Below, in pieces: positions 25,590-36,578 of a DNA stretch of 64,000 nucleotides. Below the pieces are notes generated by a model. It was not told where the DNA came from. It saw nothing but the letters and a program-made list of their open reading frames with translations, and did not search any database. Position 1 is the stretch's first letter, and every line of letters starts with the position of its first letter. The DNA comes from Dicyema japonicum (taxonomy: Eukaryota; Dicyemida; Rhombozoa; Dicyemidae): contig RDEW01000003.1 of the NCBI GenBank assembly GCA_011109175.1, positions 620,001 through 684,000 on the forward strand. The letters are read 5' to 3'. A program made the translations under genes and the position numbers.

Positions 25590-26110
25590 TTCTTGACAAT
25601 TTAAGGCTTTTGATAACGAGAAACATCGGGCTTTGCTCTTCCAGTTATCACGAACATTAATTTTGTTATATTTGGTGAAATTGACAAAATTTCATGCACG
25701 GAAGGAATCCCTATGCATGGACGATACGTGTTGAATGTGGTAGAGCTGAAGAGAGGAGTCCCACAAGGCTATATCCCCAGACCTCTACAATTAATATTAA
25801 TATAGTTTTCACTTTTCTGTCAAAGTAATAATATGGGAAAAAAGTTAAGAATATGTTAGAAATTAGGAGATGCACACCTAGAAGGACTGCTATGCAGTGA
25901 AGTGAACTCAAGAGAGCTGGCATAAAAGAAATTTGTTGATAAAGTAAATCATGTCGACCTAAAATACTTACCAACCAAGCACTCCTCTGCAAGCGGAAAC
26001 TAAAACTAGGTGCGGAAATGTTTTTGTTAATTTATGCACATACAGTGATCCTTATATATGGACTTAAAAATAATACTTTTCAATAAAAAATAGTCGACTA
26101 CTGGAAAATT
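25590..26110 (+). pseudogene. reverse-transcriptase fragment
   Basis: GRYVLNVVELKRGVPQGYIP near 25720-25775 contains the RT RGVPQG block. Further pieces (KLKLGAEMFLLIYAHTV) follow in shifting frames. The copy in the second duplicon is at about 40005-40510. No other RT motif is intact, so the LINE clade is open. Confidence 0.5.
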
Positions 26111-26524
26111 AGATGCAATCAAGATAGCTCTCAGATAATGTCTATGAAACCTTTGAATTACCTTTTGTGTTTATCTAACGAAAACAGTCATAGCTAGGGA
26201 AATTTTTTATTGCAACTAAATTTCTATAAATGGCATTTTATGGCATCTAAATTTAGAGAAATTGCATTTATTATTATAATTAACTACAGGCTTACAATCT
26301 TTGGTAAGCCCAGCACAAACAGTCATAACTAATTAATCCCAGGAAGGAACCTAAGGGAGAACATATGGTTATTCCGACTAAGTCCATCTTCAAAAACTCC
26401 ATTACAGACTTCCGCTTCAGAAGAAAGGTGGAGATGTAGGAACGCCTTCTTCATTTCCAACTGTCGGAGATCACTTCATTCATTGGCAGAATAGTTTTCA
26501 TAATGTAATCTTCACCAGAAAATT

Positions 26525-27088
26525 ATGTTCAAGGAGAAGGTACGAAGATCACTTTTAACTACTGTGTTGTACCAGAAAGAGTCGAATACTCCATCTATCG
26601 GATTTTGGCACACTAGAAGATCGACTAGTAATTCTGGTCGGACAACTCGTGGCGAAGATGTCAAATTTTATGAAAATAGTATAACCATCATTCCTGGATT
26701 TCAAAAGTATTAGGGACAATTGCGGAGGACACTGGAGAAGACTCTAATCTACGAAGGATCTTGTGATGAAAAAAATATTTACGAAAAATCCTCTTTTCCG
26801 TTAGTACTAAACGTTTTATCATAAATCACATTTTCATTTTTTTACTCAGAAAACACTCAAATCATGATTTGCTTTATTTTTGTGAATTTTAATGCTATGT
26901 CACTTACAATATGGAATCTATTTCCCCGGTGGCCTTTAGTTCTAAGATTTCTCTTTCTTTCCTCTGTTCTTTATCTCTTTATTACGTTAGCGTCAAGTGA
27001 TCAAACTGTCTCGAATGAAACCCAATGTCTCCACGGAACTATAACGGTTGAGTTAGCAAGTGTGAAATCAAGAAATTTTGGTGGTTGA
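26525..27088 (+). other. two unassigned open frames conserved in both duplicon copies
   Basis: Frames 26525-26713 (62 codons, rich in Arg, Ser and Thr) and 26864-27088 (74 codons) recur at 40940-41128 and 41278-41493. The second starts with about 35 mostly hydrophobic residues, including WPLVLRFLFLSSVLYLFITL, which looks like a signal or membrane segment, followed by SDQTVSNETQC. Copy 2 gains a stop near the end. A continuation near 27120-27230 (VTQSEIGFDFLTPICQVDG) might belong to it. No family recognised. Confidence 0.3.
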
Positions 27089-27521
27089 ATTATGTAACTA
27101 AAAATTTATTTTTTATCGAAAAAGTAACAAGTTTGTTAGTGCTGTCACTCAATCCGAGATTGGGTTTGATTTCCTCACTCCTATCTGCCAGGTCGATGGA
27201 TTCTGTTCAGCTAAGTATCTCATCAAATTCTAAGAAAAACCAGTTGAGCTATTTTTATTAAAAGGCGCCCACTGCATCAAAAAAAGTATACCTCTTTCCT
27301 ACCCCACTTGAGGGTTTCCCATAATGAGAGTGCAACGTATTTCACCATACATTTGCCACCTTAATATCCCCACGATTCACGAGTGGCGACTTTAACCATA
27401 TTCTCATCTTGATAGAGGGAAAACTCACGGAAGGAAACTGATGTTAATCTAAAACTAACTTCAACTGGAAGAAATAGTGGAATTGGAATTGTAAATCAGA
27501 AGAAAGACATATAATAAATAA

Positions 27522-27791
27522 ATGAAAGAACTTATAGTAGATTCCAAGAAAGATTTATGGTATATTTCAAAAAAGGACTTGTTCAATACTTTAGAGGGTT
27601 CTATACTTGTATGTAAGCGTGGAAATTTCTACCCTTCCAACGAGATACATCCATGGAACTTAGTAACAATGCCATGCCAATTGCATAAATTAAACAGTGA
27701 CTTTTATTATCAATTGTTCGAAAAAAATTCCGGTTTTGTCTGCAAATGTCTTGGTGATATATTCTCATCTCAACAACTCCCACAATCTTAG
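27522..27791 (+). other. unassigned open frame, broken in the second duplicon copy
   Basis: An 89-codon frame with protein-like composition (PSNEIHPWNLVTMPCQLHKL, then FVCKCLGDIF). Its counterpart at about 41961-42232 has TGG changed to TAG and a second stop, so if coding it was lost there. Not recognised. Confidence 0.25.
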
Positions 27792-27969
27792 TATAAATTC
27801 TATATCAGACTCAATGTTCCGAAAAAAATAATTTTAACATAAGATTCAAAAATTTCTACAGAGCGATGTGCCACGTGGATTATCAATGTTTTATATAAAT
27901 GAATAAAATTTTTTTTTCTCAGTAGGTTCTGGAATGTGATTCTTTTGACCGTAGTTATATAACATGGTT

Positions 27970-28690
27970 TTCAATTCCGAGACTTCCCCTCTTATCCACC
28001 TCCACTATCTTTAAATATAGAAATTCGGTTCTAAGACAGTCAAACCCCGAGGTCGTCCATGCGTGAATGAAGTTCTGATTTTGACATATCCACGTATCTG
28101 TTTCTGTTTGTAATAATTAAATCGTCAGCATATGTTAGAAGAATTGAATCAGACCCCCCAGGGCAGGGTAAGTCGGTTAAGAACCCCCGGCCAGTAAGAA
28201 AATTGGCTTCAAAGTCATATGGATGGAGACGTTGAAGACCATTTTTTTTTTTAGCAGGATTCTCGGGACTGAATCAAACGCCATAGATGCCGCTTGGGTT
28301 CTTTGAAGCCTTTAAGATGAATTGTGCCATTGAAATTAAGTCCGTTGCATGGAGATTCGCGCTATCTGAATCTATGGTCCACAGAGTCAATTCAATACAT
28401 CAGCTTTCTCCACGTAATGGATCAACAGTTGACCCACTACTCATGGAAGCTAAGATCCGTAGTTGTGGCTCCGGATTTCTTCGCGTCTGTGAGGATGATG
28501 GAAACCCGCTTCGCCTGATCCTTTCCATGGCAAGAGAAAACCGATTGGATAAGAAATTCCCATCCCCGATCGGATTCCTCTGCAAGACAGAGAGAAGGCT
28601 CTTCCGGAAAGTAGTGGGGACGATGGAAGATCACAGACGTCGAATGGCACAATTGATTGCAAGGACTGGGATCACCTAACTGTTTGACTC
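27970..28690 (-). pseudogene. reverse-transcriptase fragment, minus strand
   Basis: Read downward, SMAFDSVPRILL near 28290-28255 is the RT AFDSV block and SILLTYADDLIITNRN near 28155-28105 the YADD block, in different frames. Upstream sequence to 28690 is open in several frames but not recognisable. The second duplicon copy is at about 42430-43140. The two RT blocks are too close for an intact domain, so internal sequence is missing. Confidence 0.6.
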
Positions 28691-29288
28691 TTTTGTCTTT
28701 CTTTCTCGGTGTTCCCGGGGTTATAAAAAATTAAGTGTTTTTTTAGAACGCTTCGATGTAAATACGTGTTGGTAGTGACATAATGGAAAATGAGGCTTAA
28801 TTTTCCAAAACACAAGTTTTTCCACGAGGCGCGATAACGCACACGTCAGGGATATCGGGAGGATAGATGAAGGTGAGACTTTCGGTTTCCTGATTTTACG
28901 ACGGGTATTATATGTGGGTTCTATTTAGGACAAAGTAAAAATTCAAGTAATTGATCTGATTGCATTATCTCCAAGAAGCTTAGCAGAATTCTAGGAATAC
29001 CATCTGGAACACACGTATATGACTTCTTCGTGGATTAGCTTCCTTAATATTTGGAGGTGTAATACTTCATCAGGATTCCTGGATTTAATGAAGTTGAAAA
29101 AAATTAAATAGAATAATAAAATATTGTAATTAAATTATTTTTTATTGCCTCGAGTTGACGGGTCATAGTTCTATTTGAATTCTTTTTTGATGTTCGTGTC
29201 TTAAAATTTTTTTGAAAGTAATTAGTACAAAGTTGAAATAGTGGTTGGTAATAAACCAACGTGAAATTTTGATGGTGAATAAGCTGTA

Positions 29289-29890
29289 GTGAGGATGATT
29301 CCAAAACCAGGGAAGCCAAAGAGAGATTCGGCGAGATACAGGCCACTTAGCTTAATATGTTCTTTCGCGAAAGTGAATGAACGTATCAATTTCAAAAGGC
29401 TAAGCATAAATATAGAGGAGAATGACTTTCTGATTCCGGAGCAGTGGATTTTCGTATCGGAAGAGGCTGTGCAGACTGTTTCTATAAAATTCTGAAATCA
29501 TAAAAGCAAGGAATTCCAAAAAATCATGCGAACTCTGAATAAGCCGTGGGAAAAGTACCTGAAACAGGAATACACAGAAAATGAACAATGCACACAATCT
29601 GCACTATTTGGGACTGGACTATGGACAGGTGGAGATAACATTGACGACATAAGGATGGAGGAAAAGAGCCTTTAGTCAATCCTATGTACACGAAAGTTAC
29701 ACGTTAGCCTTGACACCTACCTGTTCATCTTCAAGGGAGTTGTTCTGCCTAGTCTACTTTATGGGTGCAAGGATTTCATTAATGGCTCCGTAACCATTTG
29801 ATTTGAGTGATAAGTTGACTTATCAGCCTGGACACAAAGATTGCCCCGGGTTCTCATGCTATACAACAATAACTAACAGTGCAGTTAGGG
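29289..29890 (+). pseudogene. LINE reverse-transcriptase fragment, copy 1
   Basis: MIPKPGKPKRDSARYRPLSL at 29295-29355 is a clear RT amino-terminal motif, followed by a decayed FRIGRGCAD-like GR block. The rest to 29890 is broken. In copy 2 (43740-44650) the same element retains a C-terminal domain; copy 1 is cut short near 29890. Confidence 0.65.
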
Positions 29891-30423
29891 ACCGTTAACA
29901 GTCCGCTGTGAAATTTTTAAATCAATGTTAAAATGATTTTTTCGAGATTAATCAAAGATGGAAGACAACATGGGCAGATATCCAGGTTACAAGTACAGAG
30001 ATGAAGTGGACCTTACATGTGGTTACAATGACTTAATGTCAGTTCAATAGGAATAATTTATTTTTTAATGACGCCGGCAAATCTTAAATAATCATATCTC
30101 AAAAAGGCAGACGAATTTGTTTCTGGCCAGAAGTCAAACTATTTCTGGAGATCTGCTTTTGTGGAGATTAATAAGAAACCTTCAACCTTTTTGGAGATTT
30201 ATCCAGGATTCCAAAACTAACCTCTGGAGATTGGAATGGACAAAAGGATCACTTAATTTAACGGCATCTTGAAAGGGACACTGTTAATAAATTAAATTAA
30301 TATATAAAGAATTTAAATTCGAAAAATAAGATCATTTTAAAGGTAAAATGTGTTAGATAAGTTATCTGAGGTTAGTAATTCAAAATTAGGCAACAGATCC
30401 CCGTCTACAAAAAATTAAAAAAC

Positions 30424-31360
30424 AAGAAAAAACATAGAGTTAAGTAGTTCTGCAATTTGTCTGTTAGTGCAGGTGCCCCATATTTGACAAGTTCTCAATT
30501 GATTCCATCCGGTCCAGGGGAGCGACCATTCTAAGTTTGACCATTGCATTTGAGATTTCGCCAGGTGTGATAACTTTATCAAGTTGAATGGCGTAATCTA
30601 CAAGTATGATCAGAGATTTCTTCGCAGACAGTTAATATATCCTCGAAATACGATGTAATATATTCCAGCCTGATCTTTGGGATTTGTTAAGAATCTTCCA
30701 TTTCCGTCATGGAGTTTGAGTTTGTTCGTTTGTTTTCTTGTGTTGAACAGACGGATTGCAGTGAACATTTTTGATGAGTCTTAACTGTTCAACTTCTGCA
30801 GCTCTTAGATCAAGTAGGTAGTGGCGTGCTTCTTATTCAAAATCTTTATGGTTTTCTGGCTGGATCTTCTAGACTTCAAGATTTGTTTCCTGTCCGGATC
30901 AGACGTATTTTCCAGTTGTAATCTTAGTTCCCTTTGTAATTTAATGAGGACGGGAACATCTGGATGTATAGATTTTTTAAACAGTGCTGGGACCAGGTTC
31001 CGATACTCTCATTTGCTGCCGAAAGGATCCATTTCATTGTCTCCGCCAGGTGCCTCCTGGAGAAAGTCCCGGATCCAGGTTTCGGAGAAATTTCGTAACT
31101 GATAATTGGTAGTTGTCTCTGATCGATTGTAGAGTAGCACAGTTGTTCCATTTATAGTTTCTTCTTACATCTAAGTTTGGCTCTCTTCTTATTAAGTTAG
31201 TCAAAGTCCTCATTGTGAACTTGGAAGAGACTATCTTATGATTACTGTGATAGATGCACCTCCGTAAGACCTCGAGTCAGGTAGGAGTGATTTTTCTTTG
31301 ACTCGACAGATGATGTAGTCGATTTGATTAAAAATGTTAATAGAGCCTTTGGTAGGCTCA
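30424..31360 (-). pseudogene. RTE-like LINE, endonuclease end and RT start
   Basis: Read downward, IFNQIDYIICRVKEKSLLPD and SRSYGGA near 31330-31250 match the IDYII...SRSYGG part of the 59914-62790 endonuclease. KLRLQLENTSDP and GEISNAMVKLRMVAPLDRM near 30990-30510 match its EN-RT linker and RT start. The element stops abruptly at about 30424, the edge of duplicon copy 1, so the duplication boundary cuts it. Confidence 0.75.
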
Positions 31361-31424
31361 TAAATTAAAAAAATGACAAGAATCTCTTACTGCTATATTG
31401 GAGGAAATACCCGGGAAGTTGGCT

Positions 31425-31640
31425 GAATGGTCCTAACGATAAACCTGAAGTCACAGAACTAAGATGAGAGAAAATGAAAACGAAGGAGTTTTGGCGCAAA
31501 TCAAAAAGCTGGGCACCCTTCTCAAAGACAGTGAAGTGACATAAAAAGAAGAAAAACATTATCAAATGCAACACTGCCACAAAATCAAGAAAATTTAATT
31601 TGTCCAAATTGACTTTATTAAGGAAAAACTCGCTCTTAGT
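31425..31640 (+). pseudogene. small RTE-like LINE piece
   Basis: AQIKKLGTLLKDSEV near 31495-31540 matches KKVGSLLGDSEDV of the RTE-like family, followed by a decayed RRKIL-type stretch. Opposite strand to the fragment at 30424-31360. Confidence 0.55.
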
Positions 31641-31984
31641 GAAGAAGACATTATAAATGTGTCTAATTCAACGGTTCGGTTTTAGGGAGATATTTCGTGT
31701 GATATTATTTCTCTAGAGTTATCCCTTGATCCTTGTGCTCTTTCATTGATGTCATTCATTAATTTCAATCTTGTATCTTCTGTATCGGTTAAATGATTGT
31801 GATTTTTTCCTGTTTCAGTACCATCCCAGTTGATGATATTAAAAGAAATGCTGAACATTTCAAGATACGTTTTCTACAACGCCATCTGGTATTTTCTCCA
31901 ACAATTTTGTCTTTATTATAGAGAAAATTTTCGTGAACTAAAATCTCTCCACCTCGCGTGTAGGCCAAAAACAGTCTATCTTGT
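31641..31984. other. unassigned AT-rich stretch
   Basis: No gene recognised. A minus-strand frame overlapping 31789-32013 and a plus-strand frame at 31830-32021 are both open and featureless. Confidence 0.4.
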
Positions 31985-32530
31985 CTCAGCATCGGCATGG
32001 ATGTGGAACACATACTTTTAACCCAAGTCGCAATGAGATCCTAATACTGAGGTATTTATCATCCAGGAATGTACCCAGAACTCCATTGGGAATAGCGTTG
32101 AGCCAGGCACCGCTCTCGGAAGACGCCCCCGACAACAAACAGGAACGGCAATGTTGGCTAGATGACACTAGCAAATCTTTGAAAGAATTCCAGCAGATAG
32201 CATCGTCCAAGTTTCGTTGAGAGAACGAGGAAGGCAGGGAAAACTGATAAGTGCGGCTTCACGAGCATGGCCGGCGACCATTCAATAGAGAATTCAGGTA
32301 GAGAGTGTAAGATCCTCTTGACATGGGAGTTACAGACCACTAGCGATGATAGGTATGAAGGGAGTGAAAGGTCCACAGGGTTGCGAATTCCAACTCCTCC
32401 AAGTCTCACTGGCAGCGTGGCTTGCTTCCATGAGTAATCCTCGAACATGACGTTGAAGATACGTTTCGCTAACGAACGGAAAATCTCGTGCGTCTCTGTT
32501 TGAGAACTTATTCTTTATGACCACCAAAAA
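31985..32530 (-). pseudogene. RLE-type LINE, post-RT region
   Basis: Frames 32448-32210 and 32210-31986 read WKQATLPVRLGGVGIRNPVD, then AWLNAIPNGVLGTFLDDKYL and RISLRLGLKVCVPHPCRC. This is the RT-to-nuclease linker with the first cysteines of the CCHC of the PHD/RLE-type family (compare RLGLEICRTHKC at 17065). The nuclease itself is missing. Confidence 0.7.
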
Positions 32531-32539
32531 AATAGATGG

Positions 32540-33080
32540 AAGGTCCTAGTTGCGGTGAGGTCACAAAATACTTCCATTAAAAAATACAAAATTAAAATTA
32601 TATTCAAATTCTTATCCACAATATGTCAAATCTCGAAAATGGAGTGAAAAGATCCATTCTTGGCAAATAATAATAATCAAATATCCAATCATGGATTTTT
32701 TGTTAATAAAAAATCATTCCTATTTGAAGCCTAACCTGAACTTTTAAATATCTTTTCTTTCCTTCAATTCTTTTTTTGTCAGTTTTTTTTCAAAAATTGC
32801 GGAACCTTAATCAACCATAACTCGACACAGGTTTCATGCTTTCTACATAAGACTAATTAAAGTCTTAAACGATCACGCCTTTCTATAATTAGTATATCGA
32901 ACTTGAAAATGAATTAAACAACAGGTTATGGAATATCTATCAGTCCGACGGTTGGCCTGGACTGTTCATCCGGGTACCCTTTTTCCTTGCTAACCATCCA
33001 TTTGCTGGTCTAGGCACATACACATCCTAATTTCATCTCCAGAACGTTGTAGGTACAAAGCCAGTAAGCCCATCTTTAGT
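32540..33080. other. AT-rich stretch without recognised features
   Basis: Contains poly-T runs and no recognisable frame or repeat unit. Confidence 0.5.
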
Positions 33081-33084
33081 TAGT

Positions 33085-33345
33085 TCTCCCTTTGTAGGTC
33101 CTTTCCCCAGTATGTTCTTCCACAGTGGTTCCAACCGTCCTGTAGGGACCGATGATGTGGTTAACAAAGTCCCGTGTAGATTCCAATTCGAATGTAAGGA
33201 ACAATTGGTGTGGGTACCCCCTGTAAGTCCCAACTCCAGTATGTACTTCCACAGTAGTCTCAGGTCCCGTAGGGATCAATAGTCTGGGTAACAAAGTTCC
33301 GTGTAGACCCGGATACGAATGTAGGGATCAATTGGTGAATACTAG
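33085..33345 (+). repeat. two diverged tandem units of about 129 bp
   Basis: CAGTATGTTCTTCCACAGTG at 33108 recurs as CAGTATGTACTTCCACAGTA at 33237. The following GTAGGGA, GTAACAAAGT-like, CCGTGTAGA and GAATGTA blocks recur in the same order. Confidence 0.75.
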
Positions 33346-33401
33346 GTCCAACTTGGAATATATCCGGAGATTTTGACTCTTTGGCTACTGCGTCCCCAAA
33401 A

Positions 33402-33596
33402 GGTTCCTTCGTTTTGTAGAATATGTCCATTCGGCCCGTAATATGTTTCTTAACTTTGTAATATGTTCCTTCGTCTTGTAGAATAAGTTCAATCGACTTG
33501 TAATACGCTTTTCGCCTTAAGGAGATTCCCTTGCAGTGCAATAGGTTCCTTCGTCTTGTAGTATGGATCCTCGCTTGAAACCCCTTCGACTTGAAA
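33402..33596 (+). repeat. minisatellite with 20-22 nt units
   Basis: Consensus-like unit GTTCCTTCGTCTTGTAATAT repeats with substitutions about nine times (for example at 33403, 33463 and 33545). It ends about 120 bp before the start codon of the EF-hand gene. Confidence 0.75.
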
Positions 33597-33715
33597 ATAA
33601 ATTAGCACCAGTTTATTATTTTTTACTTAATATATTAACAAATTTTCTTAAATTTTTAATATTAATAATTTTCTTAATAATCAAATTTATTTAAAAACAC
33701 AAAATTTGTTCAGGA

Positions 33716-34467
33716 ATGATTTTTATGATTTTGTCAATTTTGTTCTTTAAGATTCTCAATGATTCAGAAAATATAACCGAAATTGCATTGTAAGTATAAT
33801 TTCAGTAATTCAAGGGATAAATTCAATTCAATGGATAAAAATAAAAACGGTAAAGTTGGAAAAAATGAATTCGTATATTACACAAAAGAAATGGGTTTCA
33901 ACCGAATCTTGGAAAAAAACAAAAAACTATTCACAGACAACAACATCACAGGCATGAACATTTCTCAATTGAAAACTATTATGAAAATAGAGATCCCTGA
34001 AAATATATTTGAGACTCATGATTTGAACAAAGATGGAGTTATCTCTCCGGAAGAACTGGTTTCTATATTGGATCCAGAAATCGATATAAATTACCAAATA
34101 ATAAACGCCATGGTAATAATGTGCGGTTAATGTCCTTTTAGAATTTTTTATGGAGTTTTACGACAAAAATAATGACGGGATCCTCGATTTGGAGGAGTCA
34201 ATTGGTTCTCGTTAAACTTAGTTTAGCGTGCAAACAGTTGAATTTATATGCGTATGACACGGATGGAGACAACGTGCTTACAACAGAAGAATTAAAGCCT
34301 TTTGTGATTCAAAAATATGTAGACAATCGTCAAATAGACAGAATATTCAACCAAATTGATTTGGATAAAGTTGGGATATTTATTCATATTAGAACAATTA
34401 CATCTCCTTCGGTGAATACGTGGAAATGTTCAAAAAAGACCGAACATCAGAATCCTATGAAAATTAG
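33716..34467 (+). CDS. secreted multi-EF-hand calcium-binding protein (CREC/calumenin-like), 5 exons with 16-23 nt introns
   Basis: Exons 33716-33789, 33806-34125, 34142-34204, 34227-34369 and 34393-34467 join in frame to 224 residues. Introns are 16, 16, 22 and 23 nt. The first is GTAAGTATAATTTCAG, with a consensus donor and acceptor. Residues 1-13 form a hydrophobic signal-like start. Canonical EF loops are DKNKNGKVGKNE (35-46), DLNKDGVISPEE (97-108), DKNNDGILDLEE (139-150), DTDGDNVLTTEE (163-174) and DLDKNNYISFGE (197-208). One degenerate loop lies near 69-80. Every acceptor or donor restores the EF pattern across the junction, which supports the models. Signal plus six paired EF-hands is the layout of calumenin/reticulocalbin proteins of the secretory pathway. 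No HDEL-type retention signal is seen; the end is SESYEN. The second intron is the least certain. Confidence 0.88.
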
Positions 34468-34469
34468 AA

Positions 34470-34820
34470 TTCGACAAAGAATTATAATTCCAGTTTGTGA
34501 TTATTTGGTTTTGATGATTCAATCCTCTTTATTTTTATCCATGAATTAATAACAATTTGAAGCCACAATCAATTCTCGAAATAGTTAGAGACTTGAATTG
34601 AATCCGACTCAATTATTAACCTTTGAGCGACGCGATCAACGTTGGTAGGTTTATAGTTTCCCAGGGTGAGTTTTTTCTCAAATACTAAGCTCAGACTTTC
34701 AAACAATGTCCATCTTCCAAATATTGATATTGTTGTCCTGTGTAATCACCACATATTCATGTTCCATTTGTTTGCTTTCAATGGTTCTCTTGATCACTAG
34801 AGTAGGTTATATTCACTTTA
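34470..34820. other. intergenic stretch after the EF-hand gene
   Basis: Nothing recognised. Homology to duplicon copy 1 starts at about 34824. Confidence 0.5.
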
Positions 34821-34964
34821 GCATCATGAACTAACGCACTTACGCAGATTATCTTAATGTTCTCTACTTATTAGTTTTGATGACATCCCAATTGCTATTA
34901 ATGATATTTTTAATCGTTTTATCAAACACAAAGACTTATTATTGAATGACCAGATATTCACAAT

Positions 34965-35044
34965 TTATTATTTATTTATTTAATAACCCCGAAAAGGGAA
35001 CACCAAGAAAGAAGGAGTATACCAACTAATTAAGTGATCCCGGT
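34965..35044 (-). mobile_element. minimal CR1-like LINE 3'-end insertion with target duplication
   Basis: The 80 bp are absent from the matching place in copy 1 (20654-20660). The insert is flanked by ACAAT at 34960-34964 and 35045-35049. Read on the minus strand it contains GGGATCACTTAATTAG and CGGGGTTATTAAATAAATAA, matching the 3' end of the CR1-like element at 54640-54715. It is an extremely 5'-truncated retrotransposition event that postdates the duplication. Confidence 0.85.
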
Positions 35045-35156
35045 ACAATAAAAATCCATAATAAAAGTATGAAATTTTTAATAATAAACATTATGCTCAA
35101 ACTGAGGAGAGAGGTGCAAAAATATAGAACTAAGGCGTTTTATGTGGATCATTGTG

Positions 35157-35282
35157 TTAATACGTTTATCGAAGTGAACCCACAAGGCATCACGCTTTCT
35201 TTCAGACATAAAAAAATTAATGATTTAAATAATTATTTTTGTTGTTGATTAAAATCAAATGATTTAAATCTAACAACCCTGC
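35157..35282 (-). repeat. hAT end remnant in duplicon copy 2
   Basis: Matches 22336-22458 of copy 1: the start of the BED-finger transposase and its terminal repeat ending CTAACAACCCTG. The rest of the element and its left flank are missing, with the break after CATTGTGTT. Confidence 0.8.
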
Positions 35283-35930
35283 TAGAAAGTTTAAATCAGC
35301 GAGATGCCCTCTAAAGTATAAGAACTGGAATTTATGGAGTACTAACATTAAATTATACATATACATCCAAAAATGCTTGGGTTGCTAGTGATATCATAAA
35401 TTGGTTACGAAAAATTAGTAATGAAATGTTTTTGCAGAATCGACAAATTTTAAGTCTTGATAATGTTAGATGTCAAATTTGTCAAAATTCATTATTTAAT
35501 GCTTGTCCTGAAGCACTTTGAGAATATTATGATTTTAGACTAAAATACAATATTGGGGAAAATTAGCGATTACTACCTTTTTTAATGAATAAATTATTTT
35601 ATCGCAGTATTTGGGGAGCCTTTCTATTGGGGCAGCGGTTGAACTGTAGTATTCTTTGCCATGATAGTATTATTTGCTAGTGGAGTTAGTCAGTGTATAG
35701 TGCCAGAAAACTATTCGCCTCACTGGTGGGATCAGTTTGGGAGAATTGACTTTTGTTGAATAGTCCATCTTTCGGATTCGAAGTTCCGTTCAGCCAAGGC
35801 TACGAAATATGGTATGTTCAATTTTTACAACCAGAATATTGAAATAATAATTTTAAATTATTAATAAATATTTAATCAAAAAAATAATAATAATAACAAT
35901 CCCGTGCAATTGTGACTCCTGTGGTGGTAA

Positions 35931-36578
35931 ATGAGTGGCAATATTCTTTGGTCAGATAATTCAAGTAACTATAATTATATAAATAGAATTCTCAACAATT
36001 TCATTTGAAGACATAAACGAAATAAAGGACATGTATGGAAAAGAGAAATTCGATCAAATGTTTGGCTGTAAAAAGAGGCAATTATCAACAAGTAGTGGTC
36101 CTATGGAGATATCTTCCAAAAAACCAAAAAGGAAGCCCCAAATAAAACAAGGGGGTATTGATCCTCGATTTCATAGTGAAAGCACTCAGTATGGCGGAGT
36201 ATGATCGTGAATGCGTATAAATTCCTAAGTGATAAAATAAAGGAAGAGTCTTCAATTCTGGTAGCCAAACTAAAGGAGAATATCAGTGAGGAAGAGAGCT
36301 TGAGAATTAAGGGAATATTGACTCGTCGTAAACAACAAGAGAAGTCAGAGAAGGACAAGTTGTATGAACGGAGGGTGAATGCAACACTCCGAGGTAATCA
36401 GATTGAAATGTTGGAGAAGGGACAACATCCTCAGTTTGTTACAAGGAAGACCAAACGACAACTTGTTTTGAATGAAAAAATGAAGAACAAGTCTGCAAAA
36501 TCTATCAATAAATATCATCAGAAGAAAGAAAGAAAGGCGGCTATTAAAGATTATAAATATTATAAATTTTTAAATTAA
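35931..36578 (+). pseudogene. RRP36: RRP36-like gene, copy 2 (different one-base frameshift)
   Basis: Same two-exon structure as copy 1: exons 35931-35964 and 35987-36578 with a 22-nt intron. Here CTGGTAG is intact near 36259, so the coil from YKFLSDKIKEESSILVAKLK to the end reads through. However, GGCGGAG at 36193-36199 lacks one G of GGCGGGAG, breaking the frame just after STQYGG. Amino-acid differences from copy 1 are conservative (Arg/Lys at GRE/GKE and NERM/NEKM). With the base restored the length would again be 208 residues. Confidence 0.8.

Larger units (their letters stand above)
20513..30421 (+). repeat. segmental duplication, copy 1
   Basis: Homology to 34824-46446 starts at CATCATGAACTAAC (20513 and about 34824) and ends at the CCCCGTCTACAAAAAATTAA run (about 30400-30421 and 46425-46446). 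Both copies are in the same orientation and aligned stretches differ at only a few percent by eye. Copy 1 has, relative to copy 2, an extra ~1.57 kb (20765-22337, including a hAT element), an extra ~120 bp LINE fragment (23798-23914) and an extra ~0.48 kb (24399-24880). It lacks ~2.2 kb (present at 37148-39318) and ~1.6 kb (44360-45970). Confidence 0.9.

Noticed and set aside
28287-28679. 130-codon plus-strand frame in duplicon copy 1
   Set aside because: No family resemblance. The minus strand of the same stretch leads into RT blocks AFDSV and YADD, and the frame is broken in copy 2.
33402-33596. CRISPR-like array
   Set aside because: Units are contiguous, diverged and about 20 nt with no spacers. 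It is a eukaryotic minisatellite.
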